From assembly GCF_004151235.1 (NCBI RefSeq), contig NZ_JUIV01000001.1, forward strand, positions 372,001 to 436,000: a DNA stretch of 64,000 nt, in the 5' to 3' direction. Below, one piece after another: positions 35,217-43,952 of the stretch. The position numbers and the translations under genes were made by a program. Within the stretch, counting starts at the first letter, position 1. Every line of letters starts with the position of its first letter. The notes beneath the pieces are model-generated. The model made no database searches. It was not told the origin of the DNA and saw nothing but the letters and a program-made list of their open reading frames with translations. This DNA is from Flavobacterium anhuiense (lineage in GTDB: Bacteria; Bacteroidota; Bacteroidia; Flavobacteriales; Flavobacteriaceae).

Positions 35217-35414
35217 ATGTCAAAAATGATGTTTGATTACACGAAATCAATACTTGAAAGAGTTAGTTTCGATCCGGTACTTTTCTGCAAAGAGTTAGAA
35301 AAAGCTATCAAAACACTGTTGCCTTACGAAATGGAACAATTGCAAGAGTGGTTACTGAATTTCGTTGTCGGAAAACCAGAATTAAAACAAAGTCTACAAC
35401 TAATTAAAGTATAA
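35217..35414 (+). CDS. Conserved small protein of 65 residues, unknown function
   Basis: The product (MSKMMFDYTKSILERVSFD...) is helical and mixed-charge without a signal peptide or membrane segment. The gene has its own leader of about 165 bases and a strong terminator seven bases after the stop codon, which supports a real expressed gene. No domain is recognised. Confidence 0.6.
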   Translation: MSKMMFDYTKSILERVSFDPVLFCKELEKAIKTLLPYEMEQLQEWLLNFVVGKPELKQSLQLIKV

Positions 35415-35420
35415 AAAGAA

Positions 35421-35446
35421 AAGGAGCCAAATTGGCTCCTTTTTTA
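35421..35446. terminator. Terminator between the 65-residue gene and oxyR
   Basis: AAGGAGCCAA and TTGGCTCCTT form a ten-base stem with a one-base centre, followed by T residues. It overlaps the last codon of the convergent oxyR gene and can act on both strands. Confidence 0.8.
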
Positions 35447-36391
35447 TTGCGCTTTCTTTTGTAATGGACTGATGATTTGAACATTCTGAAAAACAATTGC
35501 GCCTTTTACAACGCCTGCAATTGTAGATCTTAATGCATCAATGATTTGCATCTTTAATTCGCTCTTTGGGTAAATCAAACTTACCTCTCGAGCTGGTTTA
35601 GGTTCCTTAAAATTACGAAGTTTCAGTTTATCGGATTCTTTTAAGTCTAAGGTGTGCAAGTACGGAAGTAACGTTGTACCAAGGCCTTCGTCTGCCAATT
35701 TAATTAAAGTTTCAAAACTTCCGCTTTGAATCTGGAAATTATTTTGATCGACGTCTGAGACACTTTTACATAAATTCAAAATACCGTCTCTAAAGCAGTG
35801 GCCGTCTTGCAAAAGAAGAATTTCATTCAAGTTTAAGTCGGCAACTTCAATCTCTTCTTTCTGAAAACTGGCATGATGCTCAGGAATATAGGCTACAAAT
35901 GGCTCAAAGTACAATACAATTTCTTTTATTTTTTCGTCTTCAAGCGGAGTTGCCGCAATTGCAGCGTCTAGATGTCCGTTTTTAAGTTTCAAAATAATTT
36001 CTTCTGTATTAAGCTCTTCAATTAAGAGTTTTACTTTTGGATATTTTTTAATGAAATTATTTAAGAACATTGGTAGAAGTGTAGGCATAATCGTTGGAAT
36101 AATTCCTAAACGAAATTCTCCGCCAATAAAACCTTTTTGCTGTTCTACAATATCTTTTATACGATCAGCTTCATTTACGATGTTTTTTGCCTGACTTACA
36201 ATTTTCTGTCCTATATCAGTAAGCTGAATCGGTTTTTTGCTTCTGTCGAAAATTAAAATATTAAGTTCTTCTTCAATTTTTTGTATTTGCATACTTAAAG
36301 TTGGCTGTGTTACGAAGCATTTTTCAGCAGCAAGAGTGAAGTTTTTATGCTCAGCAACCGCTAACACATATTGCAATTGAGTTATAGTCAT
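35444..36391 (-). CDS. oxyR: LysR-family hydrogen-peroxide sensor OxyR
   Basis: The 315-residue protein has a LysR winged-helix domain (about 1-60, MTITQLQYVLAVAEHKNFTLAAEKCFVTQPTLSMQIQKIE) and a periplasmic-binding-like regulatory domain. The redox pair of OxyR is preserved in LLLQDGHCFRDGILNLC. By count the cysteines fall at residues 199 and 208, the same positions as in E. coli OxyR. Oxidation to a disulfide activates the protein. Dps, a classical OxyR target, is encoded divergently 107 bases away. Confidence 0.93.
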   Translation of the reverse strand: MTITQLQYVLAVAEHKNFTLAAEKCFVTQPTLSMQIQKIEEELNILIFDRSKKPIQLTDIGQKIVSQAKNIVNEADRIKDIVEQQKGFIGGEFRLGIIPTIMPTLLPMFLNNFIKKYPKVKLLIEELNTEEIILKLKNGHLDAAIAATPLEDEKIKEIVLYFEPFVAYIPEHHASFQKEEIEVADLNLNEILLLQDGHCFRDGILNLCKSVSDVDQNNFQIQSGSFETLIKLADEGLGTTLLPYLHTLDLKESDKLKLRNFKEPKPAREVSLIYPKSELKMQIIDALRSTIAGVVKGAIVFQNVQIISPLQKKAQ

Positions 36392-36498
36392 GTTGATAGT
36401 AATTTGTGATGCAAAAATAAGAAAATATAATTTTTATTTATGTTTATTTTAATAAAGTTACTCTAATTTTGTAGTAAATTAGTGTAAAAAATTAAATT
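36392..36498. promoter_or_regulatory. oxyR-dps divergent control region
   Basis: The 107 bases between the two start codons must contain both promoters and probably an OxyR site. TAATTTTG at 36464-36471 fits the -7 consensus TAnnTTTG for dps, about 28 bases before its ATG. I cannot define an OxyR operator because the binding motif is degenerate. Confidence 0.45.
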
Positions 36499-36978
36499 AT
36501 GAAGACAAATATTTTAGGATTACCTGTAAAAGAATCAGAATTGTTAGTAAAAGAACTGAATGTTTTATTGTCAAACTTTCAAGTGTATTACCAAAACTTG
36601 AGAGGAATTCACTGGAATATTCGCGGAAAGCGCTTCTTTGATTTACATGTAAAATTTGAAGAGTTATATACAGATGCACAATTAAAAATAGATATGATCG
36701 CAGAAAGAGTACTAACAATAGGAGGAACGCCTTTGCATACTTTTGAAGATTATATTAAAAACAATAAATTGACGGTTGGGAAAAACATTTCTAACGATGA
36801 AAAAGCAGTTCAATTGATTGTTCACTCTTTATCAGATTTGTTAAAAATTGAAAGAGAAATATTGAACAAATCTGGTGAAATTAATGATGAAGGTACCAAT
36901 TCTATGATGAGTGACTTCATTGCTGAGCAGGAAAAAACAATTTGGATGATGAATGCTTGGTTAGAAGAATCATTATAA
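36499..36978 (+). CDS. dps: Dps-family DNA-protecting ferritin-like protein
   Basis: The 159-residue protein is a four-helix ferritin-like subunit. The intersubunit ferroxidase residues of Dps are present: His in HWNIRGKRFFDLH (about 34-46), followed by Asp/Glu in KFEELYTDAQLKIDMIAERVLTIGG. Twelve subunits form a shell that oxidises ferrous iron with hydrogen peroxide and protects DNA. The divergent OxyR gene supports peroxide control. A hairpin terminator follows 24 bases after the stop codon. Confidence 0.94.
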   Translation: MKTNILGLPVKESELLVKELNVLLSNFQVYYQNLRGIHWNIRGKRFFDLHVKFEELYTDAQLKIDMIAERVLTIGGTPLHTFEDYIKNNKLTVGKNISNDEKAVQLIVHSLSDLLKIEREILNKSGEINDEGTNSMMSDFIAEQEKTIWMMNAWLEESL

Positions 36979-37002
36979 AACATTGGTTTTTAATAAAATA
37001 GA

Positions 37003-37038
37003 AGCAGAATGGAATGAAAATTGCATTCTGCTTTTTTG
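37003..37038 (+). terminator. Intrinsic terminator of dps
   Basis: AGCAGAATG and CATTCTGCT pair around a 12-base loop and are followed by six T. Confidence 0.75.
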
Positions 37039-37100
37039 TTTATGTTAAATTTCTATAAAAATCTCTTTGATTTTATTTGTTTAACGCTATTTTTGCTTTG

Positions 37101-37382
37101 ATGAAATTTATAGCTCGCATATTATTATTCATATTCATTGCCTTCTTATCGACCCCAACAATTGTTCAGGCGTTAAAGAAAGGGAATAATACGGCTATAT
37201 CTTTTAGCATTACTGAAGAAGAAGTGCATAAAGAACTTAAAAATATAGTTCATCCTACTATTCTTGAGCATGAAGTTTTGATTCCGGTTTACATCGAGAA
37301 AAAAACTATTATTTCTGAAAACATTGTCAAACTTGACAATATCTCTCCGAGCATATTTGCTCCACCGCCAAACGTAGCATAA
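37101..37382 (+). CDS. Small secreted or membrane-anchored protein upstream of the SulP gene
   Basis: The start is set at the ATG giving MKFIARILLFIFIAFLSTP; the longer frame would need a TTG. The 93-residue product has one N-terminal hydrophobic segment (signal or anchor). A short soluble part contains FSITEEEVHKELKNI and ends in PSIFAPPPNVA. It precedes the SulP transporter by 84 bases on the same strand and may be co-transcribed. No family is recognised. Confidence 0.55.
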   Translation: MKFIARILLFIFIAFLSTPTIVQALKKGNNTAISFSITEEEVHKELKNIVHPTILEHEVLIPVYIEKKTIISENIVKLDNISPSIFAPPPNVA

Positions 37383-37465
37383 TACTTCCGATTATTTTGA
37401 TCTTTATCCGCATTTCTATTGAGATGTGGTAAATCTTTAATGAATAATTTTTTTAGTATTATATT

Positions 37466-39112
37466 ATGACAAAAAAAATCAATCTTTTTGCCAACCTTAA
37501 ATCTGATTTTGCTTCAGGTTTAGTGGTTTTCTTGGTGGCTCTTCCGTTGTGTTTAGGTATTGCAATGGCTTCTGGAGCGCCATTATTTTCTGGAATTATC
37601 GCTGGTGTTGTGGGTGGTATCGTTGTAGGATATTTAAGCCAGTCACATTTTAGTGTATCAGGTCCAGCTGCTGGGTTAACAGCTATCATTTTAACCGCTA
37701 TTACCGATTTAGGTGCGTTCAATGTATTTTTAATGTCTGTTTTTATTGCTGGATTAATTCAATTAGCATTAGGATTTTTAAAAGCTGGAAGTATATCGAA
37801 CTATTTCCCGACAAACGTAATTGAGGGAATGTTAGCGGGTATCGGAATTATTATCATCTTAAAGCAAATACCACACGCTTTTGGTTATGACGCAGATTTC
37901 GAAGGAGATCAAGCTTTTGTTCAAAATGATGGAAGTAATTCATTTTCATTTTTGTTTGATGTTTTAAATCATATTCACTTAGGAGCTGTTGTGGTTTCAG
38001 CAGTTTCATTGGTAATTTTATTGGCTTGGGATAAAGTTCCTTTCTTAAAAAGAATCAAACTTGTTCCAGGAGCTTTGGTTGCTGTTATTGCTGGAGTAGT
38101 TTTAAACGAAATATTTGTATCTACAGGAAGCACTTTGGCAATTGCGAAAGAACATTTGGTTTCTTTGCCAGTTCCAAAATCTTTTGAAGACTTTAAATCA
38201 ATTATAATTACGCCAGACTTCACTGCTGTTACAAATCCGCAAGTTTGGGTGGTTGCTATTACAATTGCCATTGTCGCTTCTATTGAAACTCTTTTATGTA
38301 TAGAGGCTTCAGATAGAATGGATGTGCAAAAACGTTATACTGATACCAATGTTGAACTTAAAGCTCAGGGAATCGGAAACGTAGTTAGCGCACTTTTAGG
38401 AGGACTTCCTATGACATCTGTTGTGGTGCGTTCGTCTGCGAACAACAATGCAGGCGCAAAATCTAAAATGTCAACTATTATTCACGGTATACTTTTATTA
38501 ATAAGTGTATTATCTATACCGGCAATTCTAAACAAAATTCCATTGGCAACATTGGCTACCGTTTTGATTTTGGTCGGATATAAATTAGCAAAACCAGCAA
38601 CCTTTATGCATTTCTGGGAAAAGGGGAAATACCAGTTTGTACCTTTCATCGCAACTTTGGTCTTTGTTGTTGCAACAGATTTGCTAAAAGGTGTTGCGTT
38701 GGGAATTATCATAAGTATCATTTTTGTTTTGAGAGGAAATTTAAAAAGAGCTTATATCTTTAAGAAAGAAGAATATGAGGATGGAGATATCATTCATATC
38801 GATTTAGCTCAGGAAGTTTCGTTCTTGAATAAAGCTGCCATTAAGCAAACTTTAAATGAAATTCCAGAAAACTCAAAAGTAATTATCAATGCTCATGATA
38901 CCGAGTATATTGCTCATGATGTATTAGATTTGATTCGTGAGTTTAAAGAAACCAGAGCAGTTGATGAAAACATCAAAGTGAAGCTTAAAGGGTTTAAAGA
39001 AGCGTACGAATTGGAAAATACGCCAGAAAACAGTAATCACGTTACGATTGAACATTATTATGATGTGGCAAAAAGAGAACTAGTTAAAAGAGAAGTTGTT
39101 AGAGAAGAATAA
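37466..39112 (+). CDS. SulP-family inorganic anion transporter, probably for bicarbonate
   Basis: The 548-residue inner-membrane protein has 10-12 hydrophobic segments. SulP signatures include SGLVVFLVALPLCLGIAMASGAP (15-37) and FSVSGPAAGLTAIILTAITDLG (71-92). A C-terminal STAS-like cytoplasmic domain spans about 435-530 (VIINAHDTEYIAHDVLDLIREF). A carbonic anhydrase gene follows by 115 bases, an arrangement seen where SulP proteins carry bicarbonate (BicA type). Sulfate cannot be excluded by sequence alone. Confidence 0.9.
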   Translation: MTKKINLFANLKSDFASGLVVFLVALPLCLGIAMASGAPLFSGIIAGVVGGIVVGYLSQSHFSVSGPAAGLTAIILTAITDLGAFNVFLMSVFIAGLIQLALGFLKAGSISNYFPTNVIEGMLAGIGIIIILKQIPHAFGYDADFEGDQAFVQNDGSNSFSFLFDVLNHIHLGAVVVSAVSLVILLAWDKVPFLKRIKLVPGALVAVIAGVVLNEIFVSTGSTLAIAKEHLVSLPVPKSFEDFKSIIITPDFTAVTNPQVWVVAITIAIVASIETLLCIEASDRMDVQKRYTDTNVELKAQGIGNVVSALLGGLPMTSVVVRSSANNNAGAKSKMSTIIHGILLLISVLSIPAILNKIPLATLATVLILVGYKLAKPATFMHFWEKGKYQFVPFIATLVFVVATDLLKGVALGIIISIIFVLRGNLKRAYIFKKEEYEDGDIIHIDLAQEVSFLNKAAIKQTLNEIPENSKVIINAHDTEYIAHDVLDLIREFKETRAVDENIKVKLKGFKEAYELENTPENSNHVTIEHYYDVAKRELVKREVVREE

Positions 39113-39226
39113 TTAAATTTAGGTGTTTTTAAGACCAGAGAAATGTCAAAATTTAGGTAACTTTACATCAAGTTCATTTTTTGAGGCTATAAAAACTTAG
39201 AAATTACCACACAAAAAAATAAAAAA

Positions 39227-39862
39227 ATGAGAAAATTTTATGAGCAGTTATTAGAAAATAATAAGAAGTGGGTTGAAACTTCATTGGCAAAAGACCCTAA
39301 CTATTTTGCTGATTTGGCAAAAGGACAGCAGCCACCATTATTATGGATTGGATGTTCTGACAGCCGTGTTCCTGCAAACGAAATTGTTGGTGCAAAACCA
39401 GGTGAAGTTTTTGTACACAGAAACATTGCCAATATGGTTGTACACTCTGATATGAATATGCTAAGTGTATTAGATTATGCAGTTAACGTTTTGAAAATTA
39501 AGCATATTATCGTGTGCGGACATTATGGATGCGGTGGTGTAAAGGCAGCAATGGGACATCAGTCTGTTGGTATTATCGATAACTGGTTACGTCATATTAA
39601 AGATGAATACCGTCTTCATGATAAATATTTAAACTCAATTGAGAACGAAGAAGAGCGTTTTAATGCTTTTGTTGAAATCAATGCAAAAGAGCAGGTTTAT
39701 AACTTAGCAAAAACATCAATTGTTCAAAATGCTTGGAAAAACGGACAAGATTTAATGGTTCACGGATGGGTTTACGGTTTAAATTCAGGTTTTGTAACCG
39801 ATTTGAATGTAACTATTAGCTCAAACGAAGAACTAGATTCAGTTTATCAATTAGATCTTTAA
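39227..39862 (+). CDS. can: Beta-class carbonic anhydrase
   Basis: The 211-residue enzyme has all zinc and catalytic residues of beta carbonic anhydrases: Cys43, Asp45 and Arg47 in GCSDSRVPA, then His99 and Cys102 in CGHYGCGGV. It interconverts carbon dioxide and bicarbonate in the cytoplasm. It lies directly behind the SulP transporter, so import and hydration of inorganic carbon may work together. A bidirectional hairpin terminator follows. Confidence 0.95.
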   Translation: MRKFYEQLLENNKKWVETSLAKDPNYFADLAKGQQPPLLWIGCSDSRVPANEIVGAKPGEVFVHRNIANMVVHSDMNMLSVLDYAVNVLKIKHIIVCGHYGCGGVKAAMGHQSVGIIDNWLRHIKDEYRLHDKYLNSIENEEERFNAFVEINAKEQVYNLAKTSIVQNAWKNGQDLMVHGWVYGLNSGFVTDLNVTISSNEELDSVYQLDL

Positions 39863-39879
39863 TAGATAAGATAGAAATA

Positions 39880-39911
39880 AAAAATCGCCCTCAAAAAGGG
39901 CGATTTTTTTT
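39880..39911. terminator. Bidirectional terminator between can and the LETM1-related gene
   Basis: AAAAATCGCCCT and AGGGCGATTTTT enclose a four-base loop. T and A runs flank it on both sides. Confidence 0.85.
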
Positions 39912-41112
39912 ATTCGTTTTCGTCTAAATTCTCATTAAATGCTGATGGAAGCATTGTTGGAATAAACTTGATTAATATCGGTAATAGTAAACTTCCTCCT
40001 GGAAGTAAGAATATTGTCAGCGAGGGAATGGTTTTACAAATGTCCAAAAGCTGTTTTTTTACTTTTTTCTTTTCCTTTGCATCCAAATCTCTTGTTGTAG
40101 AATAGGCAAGTAGAACCATTAATTCTTTGCTTTGAACAATTTCCTTAATTAATCTGTTTTTATTTCTAATAATAAGTTTAACAACGCTGTGCGTCATTTG
40201 GTCATAAAAATGCTTAACAGGATTTGAATAGTTGAAGTACGGAATCTTCTTTTTATGCGTAGTGATAAAAGTATTGGTTGTGTCCATGCTTTTAGTCACA
40301 AAATCATCTGGAACTCCCATTGTTGATCCTAAAGCATATAAGAAATACGATTCTTCATTTTCTACCACACCATCACTCCACAATGCCATTCCAGCCATGT
40401 CAATTAGGTAATATTGCTCCAATCTGTTTTTAAAGTATTCAAGATTCAAAGTTTCTAAAGTTTCAACCGTAACTTTTGAAAATTTTGAATAACGGATTGA
40501 AGCTTCAAAAAGTTTGATCAACAAATCGTCGTGTTGTGATTTTACTGTTTTGGTTTTCAAAGCCAAACCAACAATTCCAAGAACCGTTTCTTCAATTCTT
40601 TTTAAATATTTTTCAGGAATTTCTCCGTGCTCTAAATATTGTCTGAAAGCCAAAACATCGATAAACAAAAGCGCATTGGTTACTAAATGCGAAAAGTTTT
40701 TACTGATAATACTGTCATTGGTTTGAACTCTCTGATCAATAATATTTTCCAGAGATAGAGAAGGAGTATCTTTAGGCAATAAAATTTTAAACAAATTAAA
40801 TCCCTCCGGATTCATTTGTTTGTAAAACGTTAAAACTTCAGAAATAAAATTTTTAGGTTCCGAATTTCTTTTCTCTAAACAAAAAACATGATAGAGCGTA
40901 TTAAGTAAAGCTACTTTTGAAATTTCGGTTTTAAACCAGCCTTTTATCGGAATTGGAACTTGTGAATCTATAGCAATAATATGGCCATAAATAAACCCTG
41001 TTTCTCTTACTTTATAGTAAAACGAATCTACAGTTTCAAAAGGAATAGCTTCTGAAAACTTCTGTTCACTAAAAAACTTATCGATCCAGCCTGGTGCAGA
41101 TGGGTTAATCAT
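39910..41112 (-). CDS. LETM1-related biofilm-associated-type protein
   Basis: The 400-residue protein is mostly helical and ends in LPGGSLLLPILIKFIPTMLPSAF, the characteristic LETM1-like C-terminal segment. The preceding KKVKKQLLDICKTIPSLTIF also fits. In Bacteroidetes, proteins of this layout carry the name LETM1-related biofilm-associated protein. Mitochondrial LETM1 is linked to ion exchange, but a transport role is not established for the bacterial form. The single terminal hydrophobic segment may attach it to the inner membrane. It stands alone on the minus strand. Confidence 0.8.
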   Translation of the reverse strand: MINPSAPGWIDKFFSEQKFSEAIPFETVDSFYYKVRETGFIYGHIIAIDSQVPIPIKGWFKTEISKVALLNTLYHVFCLEKRNSEPKNFISEVLTFYKQMNPEGFNLFKILLPKDTPSLSLENIIDQRVQTNDSIISKNFSHLVTNALLFIDVLAFRQYLEHGEIPEKYLKRIEETVLGIVGLALKTKTVKSQHDDLLIKLFEASIRYSKFSKVTVETLETLNLEYFKNRLEQYYLIDMAGMALWSDGVVENEESYFLYALGSTMGVPDDFVTKSMDTTNTFITTHKKKIPYFNYSNPVKHFYDQMTHSVVKLIIRNKNRLIKEIVQSKELMVLLAYSTTRDLDAKEKKKVKKQLLDICKTIPSLTIFLLPGGSLLLPILIKFIPTMLPSAFNENLDENE

Positions 41113-41176
41113 TGACTTTATTTTGCTGATGCAAAGCTATGTCTTTTTCTTGTTTTAGGATTCATTTTAAAATGAA

Positions 41177-41212
41177 ATAACCGCTAGATTTTGTTAAAAA
41201 TAGCGGTTATTG
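41177..41212. terminator. Hairpin downstream of the sodC-type gene
   Basis: AATAACCGCTA and TAGCGGTTATT pair around a 14-base loop. On the minus strand this closes the Cu/Zn superoxide dismutase gene. Confidence 0.6.
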
Positions 41213-41221
41213 AAGTTTTTC

Positions 41222-41749
41222 TTATTTAATGATTCCTGCGCAAGCAACTCTTCCTCCTGCATTTCCAGTTGGCTGAGTCGTAAAGTCGTCTGTTCCTGCA
41301 TGTACGATTAAGCCTTTTCCAAGAACATCTTTGTTAGAATCTCCACATCCAACGCACCATTCGTCAGTAGTTAAAGTGATAGATCCGTTACCTTTTGCAT
41401 CAGCGGTAAAGTTTCCGATATCACCTGCATGGTATTCTCCAAGTCCCCATTTTCCGTGTTTTTTGAACTTTGGATTCCAGTGTCCTCCAGCAGAACTTCC
41501 GTCTGCAGAACTGCAATCTGCTTTTTCATGAATGTGAATTGCGTGAACTCCTGGCTCTAATCCTGTGATTTTTGCTGTAAAAGTTACTTTGCCATTTTTT
41601 TCAACAAAAGTAGCAGTTCCAGCTACTTTACTATTGCTTTTAGGCTCTAATGCAACAGTCAGAGTTTTAGCATCATTTGATTTATTATTTGTTTTACAGC
41701 CAATGATTAAGGCTGTAATTATAGCGAAAGAAACAATTAGTTTTTTCAT
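41222..41749 (-). CDS. sodC: Cu/Zn superoxide dismutase, lipoprotein form
   Basis: The start is placed at the ATG giving MKKLIVSFAIITALIIGC (Cys18 as the lipidated residue), four codons inside the longest frame. The 175-residue protein has the copper/zinc ligands in HAIHIHEKADC, GGHWNPKFKKHG, H in EYHAGDIGNF and the C-terminal GLIVHAGTDDF. The catalytic arginine and second disulfide cysteine are in GNAGGRVACAGII. It removes superoxide in the periplasm or at the surface. It is a single gene. Confidence 0.93.
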   Translation of the reverse strand: MKKLIVSFAIITALIIGCKTNNKSNDAKTLTVALEPKSNSKVAGTATFVEKNGKVTFTAKITGLEPGVHAIHIHEKADCSSADGSSAGGHWNPKFKKHGKWGLGEYHAGDIGNFTADAKGNGSITLTTDEWCVGCGDSNKDVLGKGLIVHAGTDDFTTQPTGNAGGRVACAGIIK

Positions 41750-41962
41750 ATCTACGGGCATTTTTAATTAAAGATTAAGTAAATTTAACATAAAATAACG
41801 GAATTGATTAACTCTAAAAGTTAAAAAAAAGTCAAACTATACGTTATAATTTGATATTGATTGAGTTAAAAACCGAAAATATTGTTTAAATTCGTATAGG
41901 TTTTTAACGAATAATTTCTGAAAACCATTTATCTAATTCGCTCACATTTAATCCTTAATGTT

Positions 41963-42391
41963 ATGATGAAAAAGATTTTTACCCTCGTTTTTTTTAGTTC
42001 GTTTTTAATTTCTTGTAAATGCGCAAAAACAGATGCAGTTTCAAAACTTGATGGAACATGGGAATTGAATTATATTTCTGGTCCGCGAATTGCTTTTGAA
42101 GGATTGTATCCAAATAAGAAGCCATCCATAAATTTTGATACCAAAGCAAATCAGGTTTCTGGTAATGCGAGCTGTAATACATATTCAGGAAAATTGGCTA
42201 TTGATGGCAACAAAATCGATTTTACTCAGCCAATGGCAGTAACCAAAATGATGTGTTTGGACGGATTGCAAGGTGAACAAACTTATTTGAGTACGCTTCA
42301 AAAAATAACTTCTTATGATATAACAGATGATGGTAAGACTTTAAACTTTATTTCTGGGGATATTGGCATGATGCGCTTCACTAAAAAATGA
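41963..42391 (+). CDS. META-domain lipoprotein (HslJ-like)
   Basis: The 142-residue product has a lipobox (SFLISC) and a single META domain (about 28-140). It has the opening LDGTWELNYISG, the core VSGNASCNTYSGKLAIDGNKIDFTQPMAVTKMMC, and LNFISGDIGMMRF at the end. META domains occur in heat-shock protein HslJ and secreted proteins. The function here is unknown. It starts a plus-strand run of envelope genes; the next begins five bases later. Confidence 0.85.
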   Translation: MMKKIFTLVFFSSFLISCKCAKTDAVSKLDGTWELNYISGPRIAFEGLYPNKKPSINFDTKANQVSGNASCNTYSGKLAIDGNKIDFTQPMAVTKMMCLDGLQGEQTYLSTLQKITSYDITDDGKTLNFISGDIGMMRFTKK

Positions 42392-42395
42392 TGTT

Positions 42396-42914
42396 ATGAA
42401 AACTACAATGTCTATTTTGATGTTTTTGCTGAGTATTGCAAGTTTTTCGGTTTCTGCGCAAGAAAAAACAAAAAAAGAACTGAAACAAGAAAGAGAGCTA
42501 AAGAAACAAAACGAAATTAAAGCACTTATAGATAGTCAAAATTTTGTTTTTGAAGCTCAGAAAGCAACGCCTCAAGGCGGGAGATTAATTCAGCTGGACT
42601 ATAATACTTATTTTTTAAAATTTAAAACTGACAGTACAACTTGTGATCTGCCTTTTTTCGGACGTGGGTATAATGTTGGATATAATGGCGATGGCGGAAT
42701 TAAATTTGAAGGCAAACCTGAGAATGTCAAAGTTGAAACTAAAAAAAATAATACTATTCTAAAAGCGACTGTAAGAGGAAAGAGTGATGTTTATGACTTA
42801 ATGTTCTCTATCTTTTATAACGGAAGCACAACACTTTCTGTGAGTAGTAATAATAGAGGTCCGATTAGTTATGATGGAATAATATATGCTCCTAAGACAG
42901 CAGAGAAACAATGA
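42396..42914 (+). CDS. DUF4251-family secreted protein
   Basis: The 172-residue protein has a signal peptide (MKTTMSILMFLLSIASFSVSAQ) and a charged helix rich in Lys/Glu/Arg. A beta-rich domain follows with FVFEAQKATPQGGRLIQLDYNTYFLKF and DLPFFGRGYNVGYNGDGGIKFEG, typical of DUF4251 in Bacteroidetes. No biochemical role is known. It sits four bases after the META gene and 41 bases before the barrel gene. Confidence 0.8.
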   Translation: MKTTMSILMFLLSIASFSVSAQEKTKKELKQERELKKQNEIKALIDSQNFVFEAQKATPQGGRLIQLDYNTYFLKFKTDSTTCDLPFFGRGYNVGYNGDGGIKFEGKPENVKVETKKNNTILKATVRGKSDVYDLMFSIFYNGSTTLSVSSNNRGPISYDGIIYAPKTAEKQ

Positions 42915-42955
42915 TATAATTCAATACAAAACTTGTCACAAATTCGTCTGAATAT

Positions 42956-43870
42956 ATGGTAAGAATCTCTTTTTGGTTATTAAAGTGGCAGTTTTCGGTT
43001 TTGGTTTTCTTTTTTGGTCTGTTCACCTCATTTGGTCAGGATTTGGAACCTCGAGCGTATGCAAATGTTCCTAAAGGCTTAAATGTTATCGCTGCAGGTT
43101 ATGTTTTTATGAATGGAAATGTGCTTACAGATCCTTCTTTACCCATAAAAGATTTTACACTTCAAAGCCACAATGTGGCTGTAAATTATATCAAAACTTT
43201 TGGATTGGCAGATAAATTGGCTCGTATACAGGTTGGACTGCCTTTTACTTTTATGGATGGATCTGCGGTAATCAGTGATCAGCTGGTTACTGGCTCAAGA
43301 ACTGGTTTTGCAGATATGAAAGTTCGTTTTGGGATTAATTTGCTAGGTTCTCCTGCATTGGATAAATCTGAATTTAGAAGTTTTGAGCAAAAAACAATTC
43401 TTGGGGTCAGTTTGGTTACTTCAATCCCAACAGGAAGATATTATGGCGATAAACAAGTAAACATTGGAACAAACCGCTGGGCTTTTAAGCCAGAAATAGG
43501 GGTGTCGAAACGATTTGCTCATGTTTATGCAGAGGCCTATGGCGGTGTGTGGTTTTATACGGATAATAATGATTATCTAGGAAGAAAATTAGAGCAAAAA
43601 CCAACCTACAGTCTTCAGGGACATGCAAGCTATTATTTTAAAAACCAAATGTGGGTTGGCTTCAATACGACTTGGTTTTTTGGAGGTCGAACTATTACTG
43701 ATGGAGTTTCAGATGATAGCCAGATTGATAACTGGCGTGTAGGAGGAACTTTTTCTACTCCAATTGCAAAAGGACAGTCCATCAGATTTCAATATCATGT
43801 AGGGGCCTATACTAACAACGGACTAAATTATTATGCGCTTTCAGCAGTTTATCAATATTCATTTTTTTAG
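42956..43870 (+). CDS. Outer-membrane beta-barrel, phenol-degradation meta-pathway-like family
   Basis: The 304-residue product has an N-terminal hydrophobic signal (WLLKWQFSVLVFFFGLFTSFGQ). Alternating beta-strands follow that fit the Phenol_MetA_deg-type transporter family (PF13557): PRAYANVPKGLNVIAAGYVFMNG, GLADKLARIQVGLPFTFMDG and GVSLVTSIPTGRYYGDK. It ends in YQYSFF, a C-terminal aromatic residue as used for barrel assembly. Substrate unknown; hydrophobic compounds are moved by relatives. Confidence 0.78.
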   Translation: MVRISFWLLKWQFSVLVFFFGLFTSFGQDLEPRAYANVPKGLNVIAAGYVFMNGNVLTDPSLPIKDFTLQSHNVAVNYIKTFGLADKLARIQVGLPFTFMDGSAVISDQLVTGSRTGFADMKVRFGINLLGSPALDKSEFRSFEQKTILGVSLVTSIPTGRYYGDKQVNIGTNRWAFKPEIGVSKRFAHVYAEAYGGVWFYTDNNDYLGRKLEQKPTYSLQGHASYYFKNQMWVGFNTTWFFGGRTITDGVSDDSQIDNWRVGGTFSTPIAKGQSIRFQYHVGAYTNNGLNYYALSAVYQYSFF

Positions 43871-43952
43871 AAATTGAATTGAGTTTAACGTGTTTAAAAT
43901 CAGTATATTTGAGTATGCATATATTTTTAAAAACAAATTTAAAATTAAAATT

